DNA of 64,000 bases. Source: Streptomyces sp. cf386 (GTDB lineage: Bacteria; Actinomycetota; Actinomycetes; Streptomycetales; Streptomycetaceae). This document shows positions 50,711 through 59,813 of the stretch, piece after piece (the first letter of the stretch is position 1; every line of letters starts with the position of its first letter). The stretch covers positions 62,001 to 126,000 of the forward strand of contig NZ_FNHV01000008.1 of the NCBI RefSeq assembly GCF_900103585.1, read 5' to 3'. The translations under genes and the position numbers were made by a program. Below the pieces are notes generated by a model. It had not been told where the DNA came from. It searched no databases and saw only the letters and a program-made list of their open reading frames with translations.

Positions 50711-51730
50711 TCACCTGCGCTGCTGTCCCTTTCCGCGCTCGCGTTCCCCCGGCCGGGACGACGACCACCGATCGAGGTGCTCCTCCGGCGCGAGCCGGGA
50801 CAGGGCCTCCGTCAGGCGCTCGCAGACCCGCTCGATCTCGCCGAGCGTGTGGTTGCGCTCGGTGATGATCGCCGAGAGCAGCAGGGCGGTCAGGGACACG
50901 GTGCCGTTGAAGGCCTGGAGGATGACCATCTGGGCGAGGAGATCGTGCCCGGCGAAGGGGCCCGCCCCGCGCGCCCCCGCGTGGATGGTGATCACGGAGG
51001 CGATCAGCACACACGGGGCGGCGCCGACCAGCTGGAAGCGGAAGGCCGCCCAGACCAGGAAGGGGACGACTAGGAAGAGCAGGTTGAGCCGGCTGTGCGT
51101 GGCCAGCACCGAGACCGCCGTCGTGCCGACGAGCAGGGCCACCGCCTCGGCCCAGCGCAGGGCGGACACCCCCCGTGGCCACCGTGCCTCGCGCGCGACC
51201 AGCAGGAGCGGAGCGAAGACCAGGACGCCCATCGCGTCGCCCGTCCACCACACCGACCAGGTCGGCCAGAAGTCATCGGCCCCGAGCGCGTCGGCGGCCG
51301 CGAGCACCCCCGTGCCGACGGTCGCGCTGACCACCATTCCGACCAGGGCCCCGAGGAAGACCAGCGCCAGGGCGTCCTGGAGCCGGTCGAGAGCGAGACG
51401 GAAGCCCACCCGCCGCAGGAGCAGACAGGCGAACACCGGGGCGAGGGTGTTGCCGACGGTGATGGCGAGCACGGGGAGGATCGACGGGCCCAGCGCCACG
51501 TTCACCAGGAACGCGCCGAGCGCGACGGCCGGCCACATCCTCAGGCCCCACAGCAGCAGGACGACGAGGGCGATGCCGGTGGGCGGCCAGAGCGGCGTGA
51601 CCTGCCCGCGCACCAGTTCCTGCTGCAGCCCGATCTTGGCGCTGACGTAGTAGGCGGCCACGACGGCGGCCCCCCGCAGTCCCTCGGTGACGTACTGCCG
51701 GCGCCGCGCACCCCGTGCCGCACCGGTCAT
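50711..51730 (-). CDS. MASE1-domain membrane sensor protein
   Basis: A 339-residue protein with about eight to nine membrane helices and the MASE1 features (GQVTPLWPPTGIALVVLLLW, then W-W-x-G-D-A-M-G-V-L). A short coiled tail of about 40 residues follows. MASE1 is an integral-membrane sensing domain usually fused to a kinase, GGDEF or PP2C output; here it ends without one. Its ATG overlaps the stop of the PP2C gene (ATGA), so the output is encoded separately just upstream. Confidence 0.85.
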   Translation of the reverse strand: MTGAARGARRRQYVTEGLRGAAVVAAYYVSAKIGLQQELVRGQVTPLWPPTGIALVVLLLWGLRMWPAVALGAFLVNVALGPSILPVLAITVGNTLAPVFACLLLRRVGFRLALDRLQDALALVFLGALVGMVVSATVGTGVLAAADALGADDFWPTWSVWWTGDAMGVLVFAPLLLVAREARWPRGVSALRWAEAVALLVGTTAVSVLATHSRLNLLFLVVPFLVWAAFRFQLVGAAPCVLIASVITIHAGARGAGPFAGHDLLAQMVILQAFNGTVSLTALLLSAIITERNHTLGEIERVCERLTEALSRLAPEEHLDRWSSSRPGERERGKGQQRR

Positions 51731-52575
51731 CTCGGCCCGCCTTGGGGCCGCTGCTCCTGGAACCCTCCGTAGCGAAGGACGAGAACCGCGGCGTCGTCGC
51801 TGTGGCCGGTGGCGTCCGCCACCTTGATGATCTGCGCGGCCAGCTCGTCCGGGTCGCCCCGGCAGGCGCCGCCCGCCAGTGCGGCCACCCGCTCCAGACC
51901 TTCCTCGATCGGATAGCTGGGGCCTTCCACCAACCCGTCGGTGACCAGCACGAACACGCCCACGTCGGTCAGCGACCGGCGGGTCGACGGGTAGCTCTCG
52001 CCGGCCTGGATGCCCAGCGGCAGACCGCCCTCGTTGATCACGATGTCGCAGCGGCCGCCGTCCGACGCCCAGACGGCCGGAACGTGCCCGGCGCGGGCGT
52101 CGGCGAGCTCGCCGGTGACCGGGTCGAAGCGCAGGAACGAGCAGGTCACGAAGAGGCCGGAGGCCATGGAGACGAGCAGGTCGTTGGTCAGGCGGAGCAC
52201 CTCCGCCGGGTCCGTGGTAGCGGTGGTGACGGCCCGCAGACAGGTCCGCACCTGCCCCATCATCGCCGCCGCCTCGACGTCGTGCCCCTGCACGTCCCCG
52301 ATCGCGAACCCCACCGAGCCGTCCGGCATGAGGAACCCGTCGTACCAGTCGCCCCCGATGTCGAGCCCGGCCCGCGCCGGCGCGTACCGTCCCGCCGCCC
52401 GCAGGCAAGGCAGGACCGGCAGCTCGGCCGCGAGGACCTGGCGCTGCAGCGCGGCGGCCAGTTCGACGCGGGCCTGCTGGAACTTGATCCGGTCCAGTAT
52501 CCGGCCGGTCAGGTCGCCGAGCGTCTGGAGCAGATCTCCGGTGCCACCGGGTGGGGTGTTGCGACGGTGGGCCAT
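51727..52575 (-). CDS. PP2C/SpoIIE-type serine phosphatase, coupled to the MASE1 gene
   Basis: About 282 residues; ATG 52575 is preferred because GGAG lies about 8 bases upstream, while the in-frame ATG 52611 has none. A short N-terminal coiled segment (about 15-55) precedes the SpoIIE domain with its metal-binding Asp motifs: GGDWYDGF, GDVQGHDVEA, TDGLVE and DDAAVLVLR. It dephosphorylates a partner protein, typically an anti-anti-sigma factor. No anti-sigma or STAS gene is nearby, so the target is unknown. Translational coupling implies a complex with the MASE1 protein. Confidence 0.88.
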   Translation of the reverse strand: MAHRRNTPPGGTGDLLQTLGDLTGRILDRIKFQQARVELAAALQRQVLAAELPVLPCLRAAGRYAPARAGLDIGGDWYDGFLMPDGSVGFAIGDVQGHDVEAAAMMGQVRTCLRAVTTATTDPAEVLRLTNDLLVSMASGLFVTCSFLRFDPVTGELADARAGHVPAVWASDGGRCDIVINEGGLPLGIQAGESYPSTRRSLTDVGVFVLVTDGLVEGPSYPIEEGLERVAALAGGACRGDPDELAAQIIKVADATGHSDDAAVLVLRYGGFQEQRPQGGPR

Positions 52576-52777
52576 GGCATCACACTCCGGGTTCCTACGG
52601 AGTTGCGCCATTTAGGACGTTTTTACCGTACCCCTGTGCGCCTCGGTGCAGGGCTCCGGCAGGTCAGCCGTCCGGGCTAGGCCGGGAACTTCACGGGGTC
52701 GGGGGGAGTTGCCGGAGGGACGCGTGGAACGCGCGCCGATGACCGGAACGACATGGGCTGAAGCCGAGGTGGCACGG

Positions 52778-53344
52778 ATGGCGATGTGGGATCGGATCAA
52801 GGACCAGGCCAAGGGTCTGCAGCAGCAGGCGCAGGGGGCGCGCGGCGCCGGCGGGCATGGCGCCGGCGGACACGGCCGGCCGGGTTCGGGGTCCTCCGGG
52901 GGTTCGAAGGCGCAGCTGGTGAGCGCGCTCAAGTCCCAGCTCACCTCCCTGAAGACGGAGCTGAAGAGCGGTGCCTACCGTGACGCCAGCATGGCCATGT
53001 GCGCCCTGGTCGCCGCCGCCGACGGGCAGGTCGACCCGGCCGAGCGCCAGCACGTGGAATCGCTGATCCTGAACAACGACGTCCTGCAGAACTTCCCGTC
53101 CGAACAGCTGCGGCAGCGCTTCAACAAGCACGTCGACCAGCTGTCGTACAACTTCCAGCAGGGCAAGACCGAGGCCCTCCAGGAGATCGCCAAGGCGGCG
53201 AAGAAGCCGACGGAGGCCAGGGCGGTCGTCCAGACCGGCTTCGTCGTCGCGGGCGCCGACGGCTATATCGCCCCGGCCGAGGAGCAGGTCCTGCGCGAGG
53301 CGTGCTCGACTCTGGGCCTGTCCCCTCAGGAGTTCGGTCTCTGA
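52778..53344 (+). CDS. TerB-family tellurite-resistance-like protein
   Basis: A 188-residue protein; ATG 52778 has GAGG about 8 bases upstream (ATG 52784 is also possible). After a Gly/His/Gln-rich N-terminal tail (about 20-50) comes a TerB-like helical domain with acidic, metal-binding loops (ALVAAADGQVDPAERQ and VVAGADGYIAPAEEQVLREA). Such proteins are common in Streptomyces stress (ter) systems. No other ter genes are nearby. Confidence 0.88.
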   Translation: MAMWDRIKDQAKGLQQQAQGARGAGGHGAGGHGRPGSGSSGGSKAQLVSALKSQLTSLKTELKSGAYRDASMAMCALVAAADGQVDPAERQHVESLILNNDVLQNFPSEQLRQRFNKHVDQLSYNFQQGKTEALQEIAKAAKKPTEARAVVQTGFVVAGADGYIAPAEEQVLREACSTLGLSPQEFGL

Positions 53345-53375
53345 CGGACCGATCGGCGTCCGCTCTCCGACCGGT

Positions 53376-54617
53376 TCACGGCTCGGTGTCCGCCTCGGCC
53401 GGGTGCGGCTGGAGCGGGAGCGTGGTGGTGACCTCGAAGCCGCCCTCGGGGCGGGGGCCGGCGTGCAGCTCGCCGCCGACGGAGTGGGCGCGTTCGCGCA
53501 TGCCCATGACGCCGAAGCCCTGGGGTTGCGCGGCCCCGGTTCCCCCGGGGGCGGCCATGGGGCCGTCGTCGGTGACGGTGATCAGCAGGCTGGTGCCGGA
53601 GTAGACGAGCCGTACGAGGGCGACCTCCGTGGTGGCGTGCTTGGTGACGTTGGTGAGCGCCTCCTGCACGATGCGGAACGCGGTGAGGTCCACGCCGGGG
53701 GACAGCTGCCGCGGCTCCCCCTCGGTGGTGACCGTGACGGTGACCCCCGCGGAGGCGCACGCCGAGACCAGTTCGGGCAGCCGGGCCAGCCCGGGCGACG
53801 GCTCCAGCGGCGCGGAGTCCGGGTCGCCGTTCTGCCGCAGCAGCCCCAGCGTGGCCTTCAGCTCGCGCAGCGCGGAGGACGTGGTGCCGGTCAGGTCGGT
53901 GAGGATCTGCCGGCTCTGCTCCGGACTGGTGAGCGCCAGGTGCGCGGCCGTGCCGGCCTGGGCGTTGGCCAGGGCCAGATGGTGGGCGACGACATCGTGC
54001 AGCTCACGGGCGATGCGCATGCGCTCCTCCGTGACCCTGCGCCGTGCCTCCTCCTCCCGGGTGCGCTCGGCGTGCTCGGCGCGGGCCCGCATCGAACTCA
54101 GATAGGCGCGCCGCAGCTGGGTCATCTTGCCGGCGGCCAGGGGCAGCATCAGCCAGAAGAGCGGGCCGATCGTCCTCAGCAGCAGCGAGACGTGGTCCAT
54201 GGAGTCGGAGAACGCGGCCGCGAGCATCAGCGCCACCGTGGCGGGGATGCCGTAGGCACGGGTGGTCTTCCGGTCGGTGTGGCTGGACAGCCAGAACAGC
54301 GCCGCCATGATCGGCCCCAGCAACAGCGGGGTGACCAGATATCCCATCGCCACGACGGCGACCGTGCAGACCGCGGTCACGACGAGGGCGATGCGTGGAT
54401 GGGTGCGGTGCTTCAGCAGGGCGAGGCAGGAGATCCCCAGGAGGACGGCGCTGGCCCGGTCCTGGTCCGGTGGCTCGGCGCCGGGCAGGGTGAGCAGGCT
54501 GCCGAGGGTCGCGGAGCCCATCAGCGCCGCGACGATGACCAGGTCGACGACGAAGGGGTGACGGGCGGCGAACCCCTCTAGGCGGTCCGCGTAACGGCGC
54601 TCCTGGCTGGTGGTCAT
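53376..54617 (-). CDS. Orphan sensor histidine kinase (NarX/DesK type)
   Basis: A 413-residue protein; ATG 54617 has GGAGAG about 5 bases upstream. Four to five membrane helices (about 25-165) precede a HisKA_3 dimerisation domain with the phospho-His in RIARELHDVVAHHLALA, and an ATPase domain with QEALTNVTKHA, TVTDDGP and GFGVMGMRERAHSVGG. This class normally pairs with a NarL-type regulator encoded next door; none is present here. The broken regulator at 8823 is 45 kb away. The next gene downstream of its promoter side is an MMPL exporter. Confidence 0.9.
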   Translation of the reverse strand: MTTSQERRYADRLEGFAARHPFVVDLVIVAALMGSATLGSLLTLPGAEPPDQDRASAVLLGISCLALLKHRTHPRIALVVTAVCTVAVVAMGYLVTPLLLGPIMAALFWLSSHTDRKTTRAYGIPATVALMLAAAFSDSMDHVSLLLRTIGPLFWLMLPLAAGKMTQLRRAYLSSMRARAEHAERTREEEARRRVTEERMRIARELHDVVAHHLALANAQAGTAAHLALTSPEQSRQILTDLTGTTSSALRELKATLGLLRQNGDPDSAPLEPSPGLARLPELVSACASAGVTVTVTTEGEPRQLSPGVDLTAFRIVQEALTNVTKHATTEVALVRLVYSGTSLLITVTDDGPMAAPGGTGAAQPQGFGVMGMRERAHSVGGELHAGPRPEGGFEVTTTLPLQPHPAEADTEP

Positions 54618-54741
54618 CGGACTCTCCGGTCGGTGTGGTGCTGAGGCCATGGTGGACGATCGAGGTCACGGACGGCGACGGGGCCGCGCGTGACCTCGTC
54701 CTGGGTCACGGGCGGCCCCTGGTGGGGGGTGGGCCGGTGGT

Positions 54742-56952
54742 TCAGGTGCGCGCCACTTCCCTCTCCTCGGTCCCGGCCGGCTCCGGCGCCGCCTCCGACC
54801 TGCGGCTGAGCGCCTCGCCCTCCACATCCACACGCGGCAGGATCCGGTCCAGCCACTTCGGCAGCCACCAGGCCTTGTCGCCGAGCAGGGCGAGCACGGC
54901 GGGCACGATCGCCATCCGTACGACGAAGGCGTCGAAGAGCACGGCGGAGGCGAGCCCGAACCCGATCATCTTGATCATGGAGTCGCTCTCCCCGATGAAC
55001 CCGGCGAACACCGCGATCATGATCAGCGCGGCGGCCACGACGACACGGGCGCTGTGCCGGAACCCACTGGTCACGGCCTGGTGGGCCGACTCCCCGTGGA
55101 CGTACGCCTCCCGCATCCGCGAGACGAGGAAGACCTCGTAGTCCATGGCGAGCCCGAAGACGATGCCCACCAGGAAGATCGGCATCAGGCTCATGATCGG
55201 CCCGGTCTGCTCCACGCCCAGCAGCTCGGCGCCGTGCCCCTGCTGGAAGACCACGACGACCACGCCGAGTGAGGCCAGCACCGACAGCAGGAAGCCGAGG
55301 GCGGCCTTCAGCGGGACGAGCAGCGACCGGAAGACGACGAGCAGCAGGACGACCGCCAGCCCGACCACCACGATCAGATACGGGACCAGCGCGGACTGCA
55401 CCTTGTCGGCGATGTCGATGTTCATCGCGGTGGTCCCGGTGACCTCGAAGGTCGCCCCGGTCTCGGTCTCCACCCCCGGACGCTCGCCCCGGATGGTGGT
55501 CACCAGCTCCTTGGTCTTCTCGTCCGTGGGCGCGGTGGACGGCACGACGGAGAAGACGGCGGTGTCACCGGCGTCGTTGAAGCGGGCGGGAGACACGGAC
55601 ACAACACCCTCCGTGCCCCCGATCTCCTCGGAGACCGTCGTGACGGCACCCTTCGGATCCGCGTCCCCCTTGACGTCCACGACGACGGTCAACGGCCCGT
55701 TGAAGCCCGGCCCGAAGGCGTCGGCGAGCGCGTCGTAGGCCCGCCGCTCGGTCGTGGAGGTCGACTTGGCCTCGTCGCCGGGCATGCCGAGCTGCAACTG
55801 CGTCATCGGCACGGCGAGCGCCCCGAGGCCGACCACACCGAGCAGCAGCACCGGCAGCGGCCGGCGCAGCACGAACCGCGCCCACCGGGTCCCGCCGTTG
55901 GCGTTACCGGCTTCTTCCATACGGCCGCTCTTGCGGGCCTTTCTCGACAGGACGGCGTTCGGCCAGAAGCCGAGGAAGGCCGGGACCAGCGTCAGCGCGA
56001 TGAACACGGCGACGACGACGGCACCGGCCGCGGCCAGCCCCATCTTGGTGAGCATCGGTATACCGACGACGGAGAGCCCGGCGAGCGCGATGACGACGGT
56101 GAGCCCGGCGAAGACGACGGCCGACCCGGCGGTACCGACGGCCATCCCGGCCGCCTCCTGCGGCGCACTGCCCTTGGCACGCTCCTCGCGATACCGCGAG
56201 ACGACGAACAGGGCGTAGTCGATACCGACCGCGAGGCCCAGCATCATGGCGAGGGTGCCGGTCGTGGTGGACAGCCCGAGGGCGTCCGCCAGCGCGAGGA
56301 TCGTGGCCATGCTGACGCCGACGCCGATGATCGCGGTCAGCAGCGGCAGCCCCGCGGCGGCCAGCGAGCCGAAGGTGACGAGGAGGACGACGGCGGCGAT
56401 CGCGACGCCGATCACCTCGGCCATCCCGCCCGCACCGCCTCCGTCGCCCATCGCGCTCCCGCCGGCCTCGACGGTCAGCCCGGAGTCCCGGGCGTCCTCG
56501 AGCGTCCGCTCCAGGTGGGTCTTGCTGGCGTCGGTGAGCTCGTTGGCCTTGACCTTGTAGGTGACGGTCGCGTACGCGGTCGTCCCGTCCGCGCTGACCG
56601 CCTTCGCCTGGAACGGATCGACGACGGACCCGACCTGCGCACCATCGCCCAGCTCGGTCACGGCCTCCTCGACGGCCTTCTTGTTCTCGACGGCGGTCAC
56701 CTTCTCACCGCCCGGCGCGACGAAGACGACCCGCGCGGTCGCACCGTCGGCCGTCGCACCCGGGAAGCGCTCCTCCATCAGGTCGAACGCCTTCTGCGAC
56801 TCGATGCCCGGCATGGAGAACTCCTCGTCGGCGGCTCCCGGAGCCTTGAGGGCACCCAACCCGACGGCGGCCAGCACGGCCGCCCAGACCAGGGCGACGT
56901 ACCAGCGCCGCCGGAAGGCCAGACGGCCCACGCGATAAAGGAAAGTAGCCAC
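54742..56952 (-). CDS. MMPL-family (RND-type) transporter
   Basis: A 736-residue protein; GTG 56952 is chosen for GGAG about 9 bases upstream and because the first membrane helix starts soon after (RLAFRRRWYVALVWAAV). The two-fold RND layout is clear: helix, large outer loop, then a five-helix bundle with GLAVGIDYALFVVSRYREE, all repeated in the second half (GIVFGLAMDYEVFLVSRMRE). The conserved Asp-Tyr pairs carry the proton relay. It exports lipids or drugs. A strong palindrome lies about 90 bases upstream, but no TetR gene is adjacent. Confidence 0.92.
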   Translation of the reverse strand: MATFLYRVGRLAFRRRWYVALVWAAVLAAVGLGALKAPGAADEEFSMPGIESQKAFDLMEERFPGATADGATARVVFVAPGGEKVTAVENKKAVEEAVTELGDGAQVGSVVDPFQAKAVSADGTTAYATVTYKVKANELTDASKTHLERTLEDARDSGLTVEAGGSAMGDGGGAGGMAEVIGVAIAAVVLLVTFGSLAAAGLPLLTAIIGVGVSMATILALADALGLSTTTGTLAMMLGLAVGIDYALFVVSRYREERAKGSAPQEAAGMAVGTAGSAVVFAGLTVVIALAGLSVVGIPMLTKMGLAAAGAVVVAVFIALTLVPAFLGFWPNAVLSRKARKSGRMEEAGNANGGTRWARFVLRRPLPVLLLGVVGLGALAVPMTQLQLGMPGDEAKSTSTTERRAYDALADAFGPGFNGPLTVVVDVKGDADPKGAVTTVSEEIGGTEGVVSVSPARFNDAGDTAVFSVVPSTAPTDEKTKELVTTIRGERPGVETETGATFEVTGTTAMNIDIADKVQSALVPYLIVVVGLAVVLLLVVFRSLLVPLKAALGFLLSVLASLGVVVVVFQQGHGAELLGVEQTGPIMSLMPIFLVGIVFGLAMDYEVFLVSRMREAYVHGESAHQAVTSGFRHSARVVVAAALIMIAVFAGFIGESDSMIKMIGFGLASAVLFDAFVVRMAIVPAVLALLGDKAWWLPKWLDRILPRVDVEGEALSRRSEAAPEPAGTEEREVART

Positions 56953-57040
56953 GGCAGGGGGTCTCCACATCTGGGACTCGAACGTGAGCCCAGGCTGTCG
57001 GGAGAAGGGGTGCCGCGTCGTCGTGCGGGTGCCGACAATC

Positions 57041-57066
57041 CCCTGTACTGAGAACGCAGTACAGGG
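57041..57066. promoter_or_regulatory. Palindromic operator upstream of the MMPL gene
   Basis: CCCTGTACT and AGTACAGGG are perfect 9-bp arms around an 8-base spacer, about 90 bases before the MMPL start. The dimension fits a TetR-family repressor. The divergent expansin-like gene starts 221 bases further on and could also be affected. Confidence 0.6.
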
Positions 57067-57286
57067 TGGGGAACGGGTCAGCCAGGAGTACGACAGCCAG
57101 GACAACCAGGACGGCCAGGACAGTCGGCACTGCTTGCGCACGGTGACGCGACAGCGGCTCACAACCCCGGCAACCATTCCGCCCCCGGCGACCACTGACA
57201 CATGGAAAACTCCCCACCCGGGAGCCCCACATCCACCACCCCCACGTGCTCTGCTGCTGCCGAACCACGTAAGGACGGACTCACCC

Positions 57287-58237
57287 ATGGCATCCCCTTC
57301 CCACCGCCGGTCCCCCCGAAGTTGGCGGACATTCCTGGTCCCCGCGGCAGTCGTGGCCGCGGTCGCACTCGCCGCATCCCTCCTGATGGCGCTACGCCCC
57401 GACACGGAACCCACGGCAGGTCACGCCACGACGACACCGACGGCGGACAAGCGGTCCGGCTCCCCGAAGAATCCGCCAAGCCCGTCCCCCACACGGAACC
57501 GAAAACCATCCACAAAGCCCACTCCCACGGCACCCCCCACCCCGCAACCTCGCACAACCCCCACAACGGCACGCCCCTCAGCCAAGCCCGCTCCCCAACC
57601 GGCGTCGGCGACAGCCCCGTTGGCAGGCCGAATACACCCCGACACCACCTACAAAGGAACCGCGACCTTCTACGACGCCGGCAACGGCGACGGCGCCTGC
57701 CTCTACGGTCCCACCGACGACGTCATGACCGCGGCGATGAACACCACGGACTACGAGACCTCAAAGGCCTGCGGAGCGTACGTCCAGGTCCGCGCGGCAA
57801 CCGGCGCCTCCATAACGGTCCGCATCACCAACGAATGCCCCGCCCCGTGCGCCCCCGGCCAACTCGACCTCAGCGCCCAGGCCTTCGCCAAGCTCGCGAC
57901 CCCATCGACCGGCCAGATCCCCATCACCTGGACCCTGCTGAGCCCGACCACCTCCGACAAGATCGCGATCCGCTACAAAACAGGCTCCAGCCGCTACTGG
58001 TGCGGCATCCAGGCCGTAGGCCACCGCAATCCCCTGGCCCGCCTGGAGGTCCGCGACGGCACGACGTGGCGCCAACTGCCGCGCACCGAGTACAACTACT
58101 TCCTCTCCGAGCAGGGGGGCGGGTGCGGGGGCGACATCAGGCTGACCGACATCTACGGGGAGACGCTGACGGTGGACGGGCTCGCGGTGCGGCCGGATGT
58201 GCTGCAGCCGACGGGGGTGCAGTTCGGGGCGCGCTGA
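57287..58237 (+). CDS. Expansin-like secreted/anchored protein (EXLX1 type)
   Basis: A 316-residue protein; ATG 57287 with AAGGA about 11 bases upstream. One N-terminal hydrophobic segment (about 17-36) acts as signal or anchor. A long Thr/Pro/Lys linker (about 40-110) leads to a double-psi beta-barrel domain (about 115-215; TYKGTATFYDAGNGDGACL, GAYVQVR, and the Asp in GQLDLSAQAFAKLA). A second beta-sandwich domain with aromatic residues for polysaccharide binding follows (about 220-316). Bacterial expansins loosen cellulose networks without hydrolysis. Base and residue use are Thr/Pro-heavy compared with neighbours because of the linker. Confidence 0.83.
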   Translation: MASPSHRRSPRSWRTFLVPAAVVAAVALAASLLMALRPDTEPTAGHATTTPTADKRSGSPKNPPSPSPTRNRKPSTKPTPTAPPTPQPRTTPTTARPSAKPAPQPASATAPLAGRIHPDTTYKGTATFYDAGNGDGACLYGPTDDVMTAAMNTTDYETSKACGAYVQVRAATGASITVRITNECPAPCAPGQLDLSAQAFAKLATPSTGQIPITWTLLSPTTSDKIAIRYKTGSSRYWCGIQAVGHRNPLARLEVRDGTTWRQLPRTEYNYFLSEQGGGCGGDIRLTDIYGETLTVDGLAVRPDVLQPTGVQFGAR

Positions 58238-58300
58238 CGAGGAAGGCCGGGCCTGATACAGCAAACAGATCCTGCCGAGCCGTACGTCGAGTTCGGTTCG

Positions 58301-59263
58301 CTAACCGGTCCCGAGGGCATCGCGAAGGAGCGAGACAGCCTGGTCCACGGCCGCTCGGGTGGCCCTGGTCTCGCTCAGCGAGTTGAGCATCATGAAATCG
58401 TGCACCGCGCCGTCGTAGCGCACCGTCGTGACCGGGACACCCGCTGCGCGCAGCTTCGCGGCGTAGGCCTCGCCCTCGTCGCGCAGCACGTCGGCCTCGT
58501 CGACGATCAGCAGGGCGGGCGGCAGGCCATCGAGTTGATCGGTGGAGGCGTGGTTGGGGGAGGCGGTGATCTCCTCGCGCTGCGCCGGGTCGGTGGTGTA
58601 GGCGTCCCAGAACCACTCCATGGCCTTGCGGCTGAGGTAATAGCCGGTGCCGAACTGTTCGTAGGACCCGGTGTCCATGGCCGCGTCCGTGACCGGGTAG
58701 TACATGGACTGCTGTACGAAGGTGACGTCACCGCGTTCCTTGGCCATCAGGGCTAGCGCGGCCGTCATGTTCCCGCCGACCGAGTCGCCGGCCACCGCCA
58801 TGCGCCCGGCGTCCAGGCCCTTGGACGCCCCCTCACGCTTGATCCACTGTGCGGTGGCGTAGCCCTGCTCGATGGCCACGGGGTAGTGGGCCTCCGGTGA
58901 GGCCGTGTACTCCACGAAGGCCACCGCTGCGCGGGCACCGACCGCCAGCTCCCGTACCAGGCGGTCATGGGTGGCGGCGTTGCCCAGCACCCAGCCGCCG
59001 CCGTGCATGTACAGCACGACGGGCAGTGTTCCGGTGGCACCCTGCGGTTTGACTATGCGCACCCGTACGTCGCCCACGGAGGCGGATACGGTGATCCACT
59101 CCTCGTCGACCGGCAGCTTGTCGACCGGCGCTGCCTGCAGGTCGTCGAGCACCTTGCGTGCTTCGACCGGCTTCAGCTCGTACAAGAACGGATGGTGCGA
59201 GGTCGCGTCGGCCAGCTCCTGCGCCGGACGCTCCAGGACGATCGAGTCGGATTGAGCGGTCAT
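58301..59263 (-). CDS. Alpha/beta hydrolase of the hormone-sensitive lipase (HSL) family
   Basis: A 320-residue protein; ATG 59263 with AGGAG about 8 bases upstream. The oxyanion-hole motif YMHGGGWVLG and the nucleophile elbow AGDSVGGN (Ser) are typical of HSL esterases. The catalytic Asp lies in DEADVLRDE and the His in GAVHDFM. It should hydrolyse short-chain esters in the cytoplasm; no signal peptide is seen. Confidence 0.93.
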   Translation of the reverse strand: MTAQSDSIVLERPAQELADATSHHPFLYELKPVEARKVLDDLQAAPVDKLPVDEEWITVSASVGDVRVRIVKPQGATGTLPVVLYMHGGGWVLGNAATHDRLVRELAVGARAAVAFVEYTASPEAHYPVAIEQGYATAQWIKREGASKGLDAGRMAVAGDSVGGNMTAALALMAKERGDVTFVQQSMYYPVTDAAMDTGSYEQFGTGYYLSRKAMEWFWDAYTTDPAQREEITASPNHASTDQLDGLPPALLIVDEADVLRDEGEAYAAKLRAAGVPVTTVRYDGAVHDFMMLNSLSETRATRAAVDQAVSLLRDALGTG

Positions 59264-59461
59264 GGCAGTGCTCCTGGCATTGCTGAGAAGCCCAAAAGTA
59301 AAGGACGGTGGGTGTGGGGTGACTCCCCTGCGGGCGTCCACGCCGCCGCGGACCCGGGCTCTGATCCGAGCCCCGGCCAACCCCCCGAATGGGGCAATAC
59401 GCCCATCCTAGACGCGCGCCCAACAACCCTCGACTTCGGAGCCCGGCCGGCGGAAGCAGAC

Positions 59462-59660
59462 GAGGTACCCGGACCCGAAGAAGCAGGTGTGGCAGTACGC
59501 GCTGGACATCGGGTCCACCCTGACGCTGGTGCGAGGAGTCTCGCCCGCCGAGTTGTTCAGGATGGCGGGTGCTGCCCGAGTCCTTCATCGCCGGCGCGTT
59601 CACCGTTCAGGGCGAGGGAGGGGAGTGGACCCCCGTCCAGCTCGACGCGATCAGCTCCGA
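59462..59660 (+). pseudogene. Possible decayed coding fragment (no intact frame)
   Basis: Protein-like sequence appears in two frames: QVWQYALDIGSTLTLVRGV and then, after a frame change near 59570, ESFIAGAFTVQGEGGEWTPV. The first resembles actinobacterial DUF6461-type proteins. Neither piece has a complete gene. The 550-base stretch 59264-59813 holds only this and the remnant at 59662-59778. Confidence 0.3.
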
Positions 59661-59661
59661 C

Positions 59662-59778
59662 TCAGCGGAAGTTCACGTCACTGCACAGGAAGTACGTCTG
59701 GTCCATGTGGGACGCCTGCCAGATCGTGTACACGACGTGGCGGCCGGTGAGGCCCGACGCCCACCGAGGCTGCGCCCC
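59662..59778 (-). pseudogene. C-terminal remnant of an AA10 lytic polysaccharide monooxygenase
   Basis: The minus strand ends with a frame coding TGRHVVYTIWQASHMDQTYF, then L-C-S-D-V-N-F before TGA. This is the characteristic end of AA10 (CBM33) chitin/cellulose monooxygenases. Only about 38 codons survive; the signal peptide and the copper-binding N-terminal His are gone. Confidence 0.7.
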
Positions 59779-59813
59779 TTACGCCCCCTCCGCAACGACG
59801 GACCGCGCCAGAT

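Noticed and set aside
56953..57414. N-terminal extension of the MMPL frame upstream to 57414
   Set aside because: It would cover the palindromic operator, lacks an RBS and places about 150 odd residues before the first RND helix.
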